Shown one piece after another: positions 8,277 through 17,600 of a DNA stretch of 64,000 bases. The position numbers and the translations under genes are program-made. Location: assembly GCF_005893125.1 (NCBI RefSeq), contig NZ_VCJS01000029.1:1-64000 (forward strand), written 5' to 3'. The stretch's first letter is position 1, and every line of letters begins with the position of its first letter. Source of the stretch: Nonomuraea basaltis (GTDB taxonomy: Bacteria > Actinomycetota > Actinomycetes > Streptosporangiales > Streptosporangiaceae). Below the pieces are notes generated by a model. That model ran no database searches. It worked only from the letters and a program-made list of their open reading frames with translations, and had not been told where the DNA came from.

Positions 8277-9851
8277 GTGACCGCCGTCACCACGCGGAGA
8301 GCGGCACCGGTCTCCCTGGCGATCTCCCCCGCCGTGTCGCGGCTGGCAGGACCGCTCGCCGTCCTCTTCGTCTGGCAGATCCTCGCGACAACGGTGTTCT
8401 CCGGCGGGCGGACGGTGCCCAGCCCCGTCGCCGTCGTCGGCCGGGCCGTACAGGATGTCTCCTTCGCCCTGCCGCACCTCGCCCAGACGGCTCAGGAGGC
8501 GGCGTGGGGATGGCTGTGGGGCAACCTCCTCGCGATCGCCGCAGGAGTGGTGTTCGTCCTGGTCAAGCCCATCGAGCTGGTGGCGTTCCGGTTCTTCGTG
8601 GCCCTCTACTGCCTGCCGCTGGTCGCGATCGCGCCCATCCTCACCGCGGTCCTGGAGGGCGATGACCCGCAGATCGTCGTGGCCGCGCAGGGTGTGTTCT
8701 TCACCACGCTCGTCGCCGTCATGCTCGGCTTCCGCTCCGCCGACGCCACCAGCCTGGACCTGGTCGCGGCGGCCGGCGGGGGCCGCTGGCGGCAGATGCG
8801 CAGCGTCCGGGTGTGGGCGGCGTTGCCCGCGCTCTTCGGGGGCCTGCGCATCGCCGCCCCGGCGGCGGTTCTCGGCGCCGTGATCGGGGAGTACCTCGGC
8901 GGGCGCCAAGGCCTCGGCGTGGCCATGGTCTACAGCCAGCAGACGCTCGACGCCACCCGGACCTGGGGCCTCGCCCTCGACGCCGCCCTCCTCGCCGGCG
9001 TCGCCTACGGGCTGACGACGGTCGCTGAACGCCTCATCGCCCCGTGGGCCCGGTCGGGGTCCACCGCCGCGGTTCCGTCGCCGACCCGTCAGGGCGGCCT
9101 CGGCAGGCGCACCGTGATCGCGCTGGCCACCGGCCTGGCCGGTACGGCCTTCATGCTGGTGTTCTGGCAGGTTCTCATCAAGGTGAGCGGCCTGAGCCCG
9201 TTCTTCGCCAAAGGCCCGCTCGACGTGTGGACGTACCTTTCCGGCAACCTGGACCAGGTTCTCGGCCCGCTGGGGGTCACGCTGCGCAATGCCGCCCTGG
9301 GCTACGCGGCGGGCACCGTCGCCGCCGTCGTGCTCGCCTCGCTCGTGGTCGTGAGCCGGTTCGCCGAGGCCGTCGTCATGCCGATCGCGGTCACCCTGCG
9401 GACCGTGCCGCTGGTCGCCATGACGCCGCTCATCGCGCTGGTCTTCGGCCGCGACGTGCTCACCGTCATCGTGATCGCGGGACTCGTCACGTTCTTCCCG
9501 TGCCTGGTGACCGTGGTGGCGGGCATGCGCGCCACCCCCCAGTCGGCCGTCGATCTCGTCGCGACATACGGCGGGGGGCCGTTGCGGACACTCGCCGCCG
9601 TCCGCCTGCCGTACGGCATGGCGTCGATCTTCGCCGCCTCCCGGGTGGCCGCCCCGACGGCGCTGCTCGGCGCGCTCCTGGCCGAATGGCTGGCGACGGG
9701 GCAGGGCCTCGGCTTCCTCATGCTCAGAGCCAGCGTGAACGCCCAGTACAACCTGCTGTGGAGCGCGGTCGTCCTGGTCACCGCGGTATCGATCGTCGCC
9801 TACGCCATCGCCGCGGCCGCGGAGAGCAGCCTGCTCCGCCGGTTCTCCTGA
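8277..9851 (+). CDS. Fused double permease of the NMT1/THI5-type ABC importer
   Basis: A 524-residue protein made of two complete SsuC/ThiX-type permease domains in one chain, roughly residues 1-255 and 270-524. Each half carries its own coupling segment followed by a matching motif: GEYLGGRQGLGVAMVYSQQ in the first and AEWLATGQGLGFLMLRAS in the second. These importers usually use a homodimer of a ~260-residue permease, so the fusion supplies both halves and allows them to differ. The start chosen is GTG 8277, directly after GGGAGG; GTG 8259 would lack a ribosome binding site. It sits between the ATPase and the binding lipoprotein of the same operon. Confidence 0.88.
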   Translation: MTAVTTRRAAPVSLAISPAVSRLAGPLAVLFVWQILATTVFSGGRTVPSPVAVVGRAVQDVSFALPHLAQTAQEAAWGWLWGNLLAIAAGVVFVLVKPIELVAFRFFVALYCLPLVAIAPILTAVLEGDDPQIVVAAQGVFFTTLVAVMLGFRSADATSLDLVAAAGGGRWRQMRSVRVWAALPALFGGLRIAAPAAVLGAVIGEYLGGRQGLGVAMVYSQQTLDATRTWGLALDAALLAGVAYGLTTVAERLIAPWARSGSTAAVPSPTRQGGLGRRTVIALATGLAGTAFMLVFWQVLIKVSGLSPFFAKGPLDVWTYLSGNLDQVLGPLGVTLRNAALGYAAGTVAAVVLASLVVVSRFAEAVVMPIAVTLRTVPLVAMTPLIALVFGRDVLTVIVIAGLVTFFPCLVTVVAGMRATPQSAVDLVATYGGGPLRTLAAVRLPYGMASIFAASRVAAPTALLGALLAEWLATGQGLGFLMLRASVNAQYNLLWSAVVLVTAVSIVAYAIAAAAESSLLRRFS

Positions 9852-9884
9852 CTCTCCTCCCCACGCTCGAAAGGAAACACGCTC

Positions 9885-10919
9885 ATGTTCTACAGCCGTC
9901 GTGACCTGCTCAGAATCGGCGGGATCGCCACCGCGGCGGGCCTGGCCGCTCCCCTTCTCGCCGCCTGCTCCAGCGGCGACGACACCGCCGCCCCCGCCGG
10001 CTCCGCGAGCGGCGGCAAGTCCACCGAGAAGATGTCCTTCCAGCTCAGCTGGCTTCCCACCACGGAGTTCGCCGGCACCTGGCTCGCCCTGAACAAGGGA
10101 TACTTCACCGCCGAGGGCATCGACCTCGCCTGGCTGCCCGGCGGCCCGAACGCCAGTCCGGCGACGATCGTGGCCAGCGGCAAGGCCGAGGTCGGCATGC
10201 TCAACGCGGACGCCATCGCGACAGCCCGTCTCCAGGGCGCCCCCATCAAGATCATCGGTGCGCTGCTGCAGAAGTCGCCCTTCTGCATCCTGAGCAAGGC
10301 CGAGACGCCGATCAACTCGCCGCAGGAGATGATCGGCAAGAAGATCGGCGTGGCGGCGGCCAACGAGACGGCCTTCGACGTGATGCTGAGCCTCAACAAC
10401 ATCAAGAAGAGCCAGCTCACGATCGTTCCTGTCCAGTTCGACCCCGCGCCTGTGGCGAACGGGGAAGTCGACGGTCAGATCGTGTACGTCACCAACGAGC
10501 CGCCGACACTTGAGGCACGCGGGATCAAGACCAACACGTTCCTGCTCGCCGACTTCGGATTCAGCGTCCTGTCGGACTGCTTCTTCGCCACCGAGCAGAC
10601 GATCGCGGAGAAGCCCGACCTGCTCGCGGGATTCCTTTCCGCGACACGCAAGGGCTGGCTGGACAACATCGCCGATCCGCAGCCGGGCACCGACCTGGCT
10701 GTGGGGACGTACGGCAAGGACCAAGGGCTGGACGCCGCACAGCAGCTCGGCGAGAGCAAGGCGATGAACAGCCTCATCGTCACGCCCGACGTGCCCAAGC
10801 CGATCGACCTGCCCGACGCCGCGATGAGCACCACCGTCGAAACTCTCAAGAAGGTGGGTATCACCATCACCGTCCAGGACCTGTTCACCAAGGACGTCCT
10901 CGCCAAGATCAACACGTGA
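9885..10919 (+). CDS. NMT1/THI5-like substrate-binding lipoprotein
   Basis: A 344-residue binding protein for the preceding importer. The N-terminus combines a twin-arginine-like motif (RRDLLRIGG) with a lipobox (LLAAC, cysteine at about residue 28), suggesting Tat-dependent export of a lipoprotein. The mature part has the SsuA/THI5 fold signatures FQLSWLPTTEFAGTWLALNKGYFTAEGI and GKAEVGMLNADAI. This family binds small heterocycles (thiamine pyrimidines), nitrate or sulfonates. The following gene is an 8-oxoguanine-deaminase-type enzyme and overlaps it by 4 bp (GTGA), so a purine- or pterin-like heterocycle is the most economical substrate guess. Confidence 0.9.
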   Translation: MFYSRRDLLRIGGIATAAGLAAPLLAACSSGDDTAAPAGSASGGKSTEKMSFQLSWLPTTEFAGTWLALNKGYFTAEGIDLAWLPGGPNASPATIVASGKAEVGMLNADAIATARLQGAPIKIIGALLQKSPFCILSKAETPINSPQEMIGKKIGVAAANETAFDVMLSLNNIKKSQLTIVPVQFDPAPVANGEVDGQIVYVTNEPPTLEARGIKTNTFLLADFGFSVLSDCFFATEQTIAEKPDLLAGFLSATRKGWLDNIADPQPGTDLAVGTYGKDQGLDAAQQLGESKAMNSLIVTPDVPKPIDLPDAAMSTTVETLKKVGITITVQDLFTKDVLAKINT

Positions 10920-12334
10920 CCGCCAGGCGAGCGGAGGCCGACCACGCCGAGCCCTCCCCCCGTCTCCCGGCGGATTTGCTGATTCGCGGGGCCGTACTGG
11001 TCGCGACCTGCGACGGCGAGAGACGGGAGCTCGCGGGCGGCTGGGTGGCCATCACCGACGGGCTCGTCAGCGGGGTGGGCACCGGTCCTGAGCCGGCCGC
11101 GGCCAGGGTGCTGGACGCGGGTGGGTGCCTGGTGACCCCAGGCCTGATCAACACCCATCACCACATCTACCAGAACCTCACCCGCTCCTACGGGCCGGTT
11201 GTCAACGGCACCCTGTTCGAGTGGCTGACCGGTCTCTACCCGCTGTGGGCAGGTCTCGACGAGGAGGCGTCTTACCTGTCCGCGTGGGCCGGCCTCGCCG
11301 AACTCGCCCTCGGCGGATGCACCACGTCCACCGATCACCTGTACGTCGCGCCGTCGGGGGGCGGCGACCTGTGGTCGGCGGAGATCGAGGCCGCCCGGCA
11401 GCTCGGCTTCCGGTTCCATCCGACGCGCGGCTCGATGAGCGTGTCCGCCAAGGACGGCGGTCTGCCCCCGGACTCCGTGGTCCAGGACGAAGACGAGATC
11501 CTCGCCGACTGCGAACGGCTCGTCGAACGACATCACGATGCCGCGCACGGCGCGATGGTGAGGGTGGCCATCGCCCCGTGTTCACCGTTCAGCGTCAGCC
11601 CCACCCTGATGCGCCGCGCCGCGGAACTCGCCGAGCGGCTCGACGTCCGCCTGCATACCCACCTGGCCGAGGACCCGGACGAGGATGCGTACTGCCTGGA
11701 ACGCTTCGGCAGGCGGCCGATCGAGCAGTTCGAGGAGGTGGGCTGGATGACCGGGCGTTCCTGGGTGGCCCATTGCATCTACCCCTCCTCCGAGGAGATC
11801 GCACGGCTCGGCGCGGCGGGCGTCGGAGTAGCCCACTGCCCGAGCTCCAACATGTTGATCGGTGGAGGTGGTTTCGCCCCGGTTCGGGAGTTCCGCCGCG
11901 CAGGCGTGCCCGTCGGCCTGGGCTGTGACGGGTCGGCCTCCACCGACTCGGCCTCGCTCTGGCTCGAATCCCGTACGGCACTGCTCCTCGGCCGCCAGCG
12001 GCTGGGCCCGACGGGCATGACCGCCCGCGACGTCCTTGACATGGCCACGCGCGGCGGCGCCGCCTGCCTGGGCCGCACCGGTGAACTCGGGGAACTGACG
12101 GTAGGAGCCGTCGGTGACGTGGTGTGCTGGCCCTTGGAGGGCATCGCCTACGCGGGCGCCCTCACCGACCCGATAGAGGCCTGGCTCCGTTGCGGCCCCT
12201 CGGCCGCCCGCCACACCGTTGTCGCCGGCAGGCCCGTGGTCGAGCACGGCGAGCTCGTCGCCCCCGGTGTCGAGGACATTCTCGCTCGGCACCGGGCCGC
12301 GTCCGCCCGCATCCAGCAACTGGCGGGCGGATGA
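10916..12334 (+). CDS. 8-oxoguanine deaminase-type amidohydrolase
   Basis: A 472-residue metal-dependent amidohydrolase of the cytosine deaminase/TrzN/AtzB subgroup. The metal-binding motif is GLINTHHHIYQNLTR at about residue 77; the HHH-x-YQ-x-LTR version is typical of 8-oxoguanine deaminases (EC 3.5.4.32, 8-oxoguanine to urate). Further ligands are visible in LHTHLAEDPDED, WVAHCIYPS and GLGCDGSASTDS. It starts with GTG overlapping the stop of the binding protein and closes the operon, so it very probably acts on the imported compound or its product. The sister activity, deamination of isoxanthopterin or hydroxyatrazine-like triazines, cannot be excluded by eye. Confidence 0.85.
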   Translation: MTARRAEADHAEPSPRLPADLLIRGAVLVATCDGERRELAGGWVAITDGLVSGVGTGPEPAAARVLDAGGCLVTPGLINTHHHIYQNLTRSYGPVVNGTLFEWLTGLYPLWAGLDEEASYLSAWAGLAELALGGCTTSTDHLYVAPSGGGDLWSAEIEAARQLGFRFHPTRGSMSVSAKDGGLPPDSVVQDEDEILADCERLVERHHDAAHGAMVRVAIAPCSPFSVSPTLMRRAAELAERLDVRLHTHLAEDPDEDAYCLERFGRRPIEQFEEVGWMTGRSWVAHCIYPSSEEIARLGAAGVGVAHCPSSNMLIGGGGFAPVREFRRAGVPVGLGCDGSASTDSASLWLESRTALLLGRQRLGPTGMTARDVLDMATRGGAACLGRTGELGELTVGAVGDVVCWPLEGIAYAGALTDPIEAWLRCGPSAARHTVVAGRPVVEHGELVAPGVEDILARHRAASARIQQLAGG

Positions 12335-12349
12335 CCACCTCGTCCGAAC

Positions 12350-12447
12350 GTGCCGATTCCGCGCTCGATCTCGCTGACCACACCGATGCTCACTCCGGAC
12401 AGGTCGCTGAGCGCCCGCAGGGACAGCTGGCGCTGCCCGCAGTTCGC
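12350..12447 (-). pseudogene. Remnant of an XRE-family regulator (helix-turn-helix only)
   Basis: Read on the minus strand, this short gap encodes GQRQLSLRALSDLSGVSIG followed by VVSEIERG. This is a textbook XRE/Cro helix-turn-helix core (LRAL-x-x-x-x-GVS-x-x-x-x-SEIERG). Upstream the frame runs into unrelated sequence and the end of the ferritin-like gene. Downstream it continues antisense to the amidohydrolase gene, so no intact protein is possible. The domain lacks its N-terminal helix and all of its C-terminus. It is best read as a decaying fragment. Confidence 0.6.
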
Positions 12448-12469
12448 CGTCGGCGGTGTTGCACCGGCG

Positions 12470-13741
12470 TCACAGCGGTCCGGGCGCCTCGGAGCTTCTG
12501 CGGCGAGCGGCTTCGAGCGAGTCGGCCACTGCCGCGACTCGTTGCGCGGCCGTGGCGATCACCTGGTCACCGGACGCGTGCGAGGCGCATCTGCCGGCGA
12601 TCTGGCGTACTCGTTCGATCAGCACCGTCCAGGCGGCCTCGCGCCAGGGGACCACGTTGTCCATCAGGTAGTACATCTCGAAGGCCGGCCCGGCCGTACG
12701 TCCCGGATGCGCGGGACCGGCGGGCCGCCGGGTCAGCTCGGTGCCGAGCGGCCGCAGCACGCCCGCCATCATCGCAATCGCTCCGCTGATCAGGACGTCG
12801 AGCTCGTCGTCGCTTTCGTCGGTGTGGGTGAAGAAGCGGGTGAGCATCCATAGGATCACCTCGTAGGCGAGGTTGCACAGCTCGGCCAGCACCAGCGAGT
12901 GCGGGTCGCCGATCAACGGCTGCGGCTCTTGCACGTCGAAGGGCTGGCGGGTGAACGTACCGAGCGCAGGGTGGGCGGGCTCGAAGTCCGGGTCGGCGGC
13001 CCGCAGCGTGGTGTACTCCTCCCAGATCTTCAGAAAACGACCGTAGTGGGCGTCCTGCCAGTCGCCCTGCGCCCCCTCGCCCTGCTCGATGATCTCGTCG
13101 ATGGCGGCGCACGCCGACTTGAGGTCGGTCACCGCCACCATCTCAGGCCAGCGGAACAGCTCCGGGGTGGCCTGCGCCCTGGGCGAGCCGCAGAACACCT
13201 GCTCCTCGCCAAGCCCGGCGACGAGGGCGGTCAAGCCGTCCCTGATGCCGCGGTAGAGATGGCCGACCGTGGCGAACTCCTGCGCCCGGGGGAAGATCTC
13301 GCCGGACGCGACGGGTTCCGGCGGAGGATCACAGGAGATGAAACCGGCGGCGTCGGCCCGCTCGATGCCCTCGGGCCTCTCGAGGAAGAGGAAGTGGGTC
13401 AGGGCCGCCTCGCCGAAGGGCAGCAGCCGCATCTGCACCGAGGGTGGGAACGCGCCGCACGCCTGCGGGAAGTTGGGCCTGCCGAAGGTGGGCGCCGCGC
13501 CGATGGCCGCCATCAGATTGGCCACCAGAGCCAGGTGGAGCATCTCCTGTACGGCGATGCCGTGGAGCTCCTTGCGCCAGCGGTCCACCGCGGCCTGCTG
13601 CTCGCCGGTGAGGCCATCGGTCTTGAGACTGAACTCGGCGAAGAGGTACTGGCACATGATCATGTGCTCGAGCTGGGACGCTTGGACGAGCAGGTACCAC
13701 ACGTGCTCGCGGTGCTCGATGACGATGGGGGGCTCAGCCAT
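12470..13741 (-). CDS. Ferritin-like domain protein (VioB/iminophenylpyruvate-synthase-like)
   Basis: A 423-residue protein with an N-terminal ferritin-like four-helix domain (about residues 10-230). Iron-ligand-type residues stand in QLEHMIMCQYLFAEFSLK (Glu near 22) and VQEMLHLALVANLMAAIGA (ExxH near 70). The same domain occurs in the enzymes that couple indole-3-pyruvate imines (VioB/RebD type), but here it stands alone and its reaction is unknown. The C-terminal half (about 230-423) is helical without a recognised fold. I place the start at ATG 13741 because conservation begins there, although no clear ribosome binding site precedes it. It is convergent with the amidohydrolase and surrounded by gene fragments. 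Confidence 0.75.
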   Translation of the reverse strand: MAEPPIVIEHREHVWYLLVQASQLEHMIMCQYLFAEFSLKTDGLTGEQQAAVDRWRKELHGIAVQEMLHLALVANLMAAIGAAPTFGRPNFPQACGAFPPSVQMRLLPFGEAALTHFLFLERPEGIERADAAGFISCDPPPEPVASGEIFPRAQEFATVGHLYRGIRDGLTALVAGLGEEQVFCGSPRAQATPELFRWPEMVAVTDLKSACAAIDEIIEQGEGAQGDWQDAHYGRFLKIWEEYTTLRAADPDFEPAHPALGTFTRQPFDVQEPQPLIGDPHSLVLAELCNLAYEVILWMLTRFFTHTDESDDELDVLISGAIAMMAGVLRPLGTELTRRPAGPAHPGRTAGPAFEMYYLMDNVVPWREAAWTVLIERVRQIAGRCASHASGDQVIATAAQRVAAVADSLEAARRRSSEAPGPL

Positions 13742-13774
13742 GCTTACAGAGTTGCACAGCAGACATGCCGGCGC

Positions 13775-13969
13775 TTCTCCCCAGGGAGCGCGCCGCACGC
13801 CATGGCCATCAGCGGTCCAGGAATCAGCGGCGAGCAGCAGTCGGAGACGATCGACGGCGGAGCGAAGACCCAGTTCACGGTCACCCTCCGGCCTGGAAGC
13901 CACGAAGTGTGGTGCCCGGTCGGCAACCACCGGGCTCAGGGCATGGAGACCACTCTGGTGGTCAAGTGA
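13775..13969 (+). pseudogene. 5'-truncated cupredoxin (plastocyanin-like) gene
   Basis: The plus strand encodes the C-terminal half of a small blue-copper protein: SAPHAMAISGPG, a beta-strand stretch, then HEVWCPVGNHRAQGMETTLV. All four copper ligands of a type-1 site are readable: His in PHAM, Cys in WCPVGNH, the His of that motif and Met in QGM. The N-terminal half, signal peptide and start are missing. Upstream the frame runs antisense through the ferritin-like gene. It is therefore a beheaded remnant, unless ATG 13802 is used to make a useless 55-residue peptide. It ends 8 bp inside the end of the convergent GalT fragment. Confidence 0.65.
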
Positions 13970-14483
13970 CCGGACGGGAGCCGATGGCCGCCCGTAGTCT
14001 CTCAGCGGCCTGTTCGGGCGGGACCGTGTTGATCGCCATACCCGAGCCGAGCTCGAATCCCGCTGGAACCGACAGTCTCGGGATGATCCGCACGTGCCAG
14101 AGGAAGTAGGGCGTGTCCTGCTCGCCGTTGGGCGCGCTGATGACGACGTAGTTGTACGGCACATCGCCGAGCAGCCGCCGCAGCCCCGCGAGCACGCGCA
14201 GCAGCAGGGCCCCGACGGCCTGCAGCGCGTCATCGGAGGCATCGGCGAACGACGCGCGGTGCTCGAAGGGGGCCAGCCAGATCTCGTACGGCATGTGCGC
14301 GGCGTACGGGACGAAGGCCACAGCGCGGTCGCCGGCGTCGACGAGCCGCCGTCCGTCCTCGATCTCGGCATCGACGAGGTCGGCGTACAGGCAGCGGCCG
14401 GCGTCGTCGTCGTAGTGCGCCCGGGAGACGTCGAACAGATGACGGTGGCGCAGCGGCACGAAGGACATGGATCGCGTCTGCAA
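13962..14483 (-). pseudogene. galT: C-terminal half of galactose-1-phosphate uridylyltransferase
   Basis: The frame encodes only the C-terminal domain of GalT, the HIT-superfamily enzyme that swaps UMP between UDP-glucose and galactose-1-phosphate. Recognisable pieces are AHYDDDAGRCLYADL, VAFVPYAAHMPYEIWLAP, FLWHVRIIPRLSVPAGFE and MAINTVPPEQAAERLR. A full GalT is about 340-380 residues and keeps its catalytic HPH motif before this part; here the chain starts at TTG 14483 (or ATG 14468) just after an in-frame stop. The catalytic half is gone, so the enzyme should be inactive. No galK or galE lies nearby. Confidence 0.7.
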
Positions 14484-14549
14484 GGCCTGTTACGGGCTTA
14501 GCTCCGATGTTTCCTCTCAGGATGTGAGCTGCCTGAGCACATGCCCATG

Positions 14550-14579
14550 CCGCCGCCCCGCGACGTCGCGGGGCGGCGG
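14550..14579. terminator. 30-bp perfect palindrome terminator
   Basis: CCGCCGCCCCGCGAC is followed immediately by its exact complement, forming a 30-bp palindrome between the truncated galT and the 3' end of the large ThuA gene (stop at 14663). It probably ends transcription of the minus-strand operon that finishes with the ThuA gene. The rest of the 179-bp gap shows nothing else. Confidence 0.7.
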
Positions 14580-14662
14580 TCCATGAGGGTGTTCTGCTGC
14601 AGGTGGTCCTTTCTCTCGTGCCGGACCGGCTGATCGGAGCCGGCCCGGCCGAGCCGGTGATG

Positions 14663-17600
14663 TCAGCCGCGGATGACCGAGATCATCTTGTCGGCGTCGC
14701 GGGTGAGCACCTGGCGCACGTCGGCGCGCGGGACAAGTTGCCCGTCGGCGACGAGCTTCTTGAACTCGTCCAGGCGTCGCAGCGCCTTGGCGTCCTCGCC
14801 GCCGGCCTCCGCCTTCCTGGCCTTGGTCAGCTCGTCGGTCAGCTTGTCGTGTGCCCTCAGCGACAGCCAGTTGGTGGCGCGGAACCGGTCGAGCAGGTTC
14901 TGCATGTCCCGGAAGGACGTGGCGACGTTGAACCGCACCGAAGTCGTCACCGAGTTGCCCGCGTTGTCCGTCGAGGTGACCGCGACCGTGTGCGGGGCCA
15001 GCGTCTGGGTGAACAACGGCAGCACCGAACCGGAGGTGTGGGCCGCGCCGTCGAGGGTGCCGGTCGTGCTGCGGATGCCCGAGGTGGCGTCCACAGCCTC
15101 CCAGCTGATCAGCAGGTCCTGAGAGTCGCCGTACACCTCACTGTCGGCGACGCCCGACACGAGCAGGATGGGCTTGGTGGCGTCGATCTTCAGCACCGCG
15201 GCCTTCTCCTCCTCGGCGTTGCCCGCTGCGTCGTGCGTGCGATAACGCAGCTCGTGCTCGCCATCGCCGTCCACCACCACGGCCTGTCCGGTGTAAGCCG
15301 TCCAGTCGCCGCCGTCGAGCGAGTACTCGATGAGCTTGACGCCGGAGTGGGCGTCCTGCGCGGCCAGTTCGACCGGGACCGAGTCCTTGCTCCATCCGTT
15401 CGCGTTCGGCTCGGCGAACGACGCGGTGGTCTGCGGGGCGGTGGCGTCGATCTTGACGGTGAGTGAGCGGGCCTGCTCGACGTTGCCCGCGCCGTCCCGG
15501 GAGCGGTACTCAAGAGCATGCTCGCCGTCGCCACTGACGATGAACGGCATGCTGAAGGCGGTCCAGGCGCCGCCGTCGATCCGGTACTCGGTGGCGGCCA
15601 CGCCGGAGCCGCCCTCCTCGTCCGCCGCCGTGAGGGTGATCTCGACCGGAGCTGCGGTGTACCAGCCCTCCTTGCCGTTCGGCGCGGCCGGGTTCTGCTT
15701 CGCCGTGGTGGTCGGCGCCGTCTCGTCGACGGGGTCACCGCCGATCTTGGTGAGGCGGAAGGTCTGGTTGAGGGAGGCCGAGCAGTTCCACTGGATCACC
15801 GCGGCGCCGTCGGCCTGGGAGACGCCGTTGATGTCGACGCACAGCCCGGTCTTGGCGGAGACGATCTGGAAGAGGCCTTCGCCGCCGCCGGTCGGGACCA
15901 CGTTGAAGTGCTGGTTGGGTGCGTCGCCGGTGCTGCCGGCGTGGCATGCCCACTGGACCAGCTGGGTGCCGGGTGTGGTCGTGCCGCCCGGAATGTCGGC
16001 ACACTTGCCGCTGCCGACGTTCTTGAGCTGGTAGCCGCCAGACGCGGGCACCACTTCCCACCGCTGGATGGGATCCTCGGTGGCGCCCATCTGGACGAGC
16101 TTGGCGTTGTCCGCGGTCGACGCGTCCTGCGTGGTCACGTTCTTGCCGCTGTGCTGGGCGGTGATCGTGTAGACACCCGGCTCGATCGTGGGGGGAGGAG
16201 CATCGCTCACGAACTGGATGGCGTCCAGGTCGAAGGCGTTGTTGGCGGAGTTCTTGAACACCACGTAGAGCGTCGAGGTGGCCGCGTCCGCCGCCACAGA
16301 GGCGGTCTGGGTCTGCTGGTAGTCGTTCCAGCCCCCCGTCATGGGGACGGCGGTGCTGGCGAGCAGCCGGCCGGTGGGAGACTCGGCGCGCAGCTCGATC
16401 AAGCCGCCGCCGGTGGGGCTGGACAGCCGGTAGTTCACGCCCTTGATGGCGTGCAGGTTCATCGGCGTGAACGAGATCCAGTCGTTGTTGCTGATGTCGC
16501 CGATGCGCTTGCCGCTCTCCGCGCCGGTCTCGTCGACGATCCGGACGCCGGACTGGGCGGTGAAGAACTCGGCCTGCTTGCGCATCGGCTGCAGGACGAC
16601 CTTGGCGTGCCCGGTGAGCGGCATCTCCTGCGAGCCGTCGGTGTAGTGGGCGTTGAGTACGTAGAACAGGTTGGCGCCGTCCGGGTGACCGCCGAGGTCG
16701 CCGGTGTTGAGCACGCCCTCGCACCCGGGGATCTCCACGGTCTCGTGCTCGTGGTCGTCATGGCCGAGCGTCGGGTTCACGAACACCTTGGCGCAGTCGA
16801 TCTCCCCGTCCTCGGGGTCGGTGACCTTGATCTTGTACGGCACCTCCTGACCGAACTGGATCGGTGTCCCGTTCAGGGGGGCCTCGATGGTCACCGTGGG
16901 CCGGCTGTTGCCCGCGGTGATCTCGATGTTGGCGAAGCCCTCCTTGCCGGTGTTGTCGGTCACCTTGAGCTGGGCGGTGAACCGGCCGGCGGTCTCGTAC
17001 ACGTGGGTGGCCTTGACCTCGGTGGAGTCGACGGTGCCGTCACCGTCGAAGTCCCAGGCGAAGCTGAGGGAGTCGCCGTCGGGGTCGTAGCTACCGGATG
17101 CGTCGAACTCCACGCTCAGCGGGGTGAGGCCGTCGATCCGCGAGCTGGTCGCCTTCGCCACCGGCGAGCGGGCGCCGGCCGAGTAGTCGATCCGGTAGAG
17201 GCCGGAGTCGTTGTTGCCACCGCCGAAAGAGGTGCCCCACTCCAGCAGGTACAGCGCGCCGTCCCGGCCGAAGGTCATGTCCATCGGCTTGAGGAAGGGC
17301 GTGGACCCCATGAAGCTGTCGATCTTGAGCAGCTGGTCGTTGGAGTCGAAGTGGATCTCCTTCACGTAGTGGCGTGCCCACTCGTAGAAGAAGTTCACCC
17401 CGTCGAAGTAAGGCGGGAACTTGGTCTCCGACGCGTTGTTCGGGTCGTAGCGGTAGACGGGACCGCTCATCGGCGCCGAGCCGCCCGAGCCCAGCTCGGG
17501 GAAGGTCGGGGAGGTGCCGTAGCCGTACCACATGACCGGCTTCTGGATCGGCGGCAGCTCGGTGAGGCCGGTGTTGTTCGGCGACTCGTTGACGGGGTTG

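Noticed and set aside
8049..10724. An 891-codon minus-strand frame antisense to the fused permease and binding protein
   Set aside because: Composition is His/Asp/Gly/Arg-rich low complexity typical of antisense frames in GC-rich DNA, and it crosses two well-supported genes.
12470..14371. A single 633-codon protein joining the ferritin-like domain to upstream sequence
   Set aside because: Residues before ATG 13741 are antisense to the cupredoxin fragment and off-frame to the GalT fragment, and show no conserved sequence; domain conservation begins at MAEPPIVIEH.
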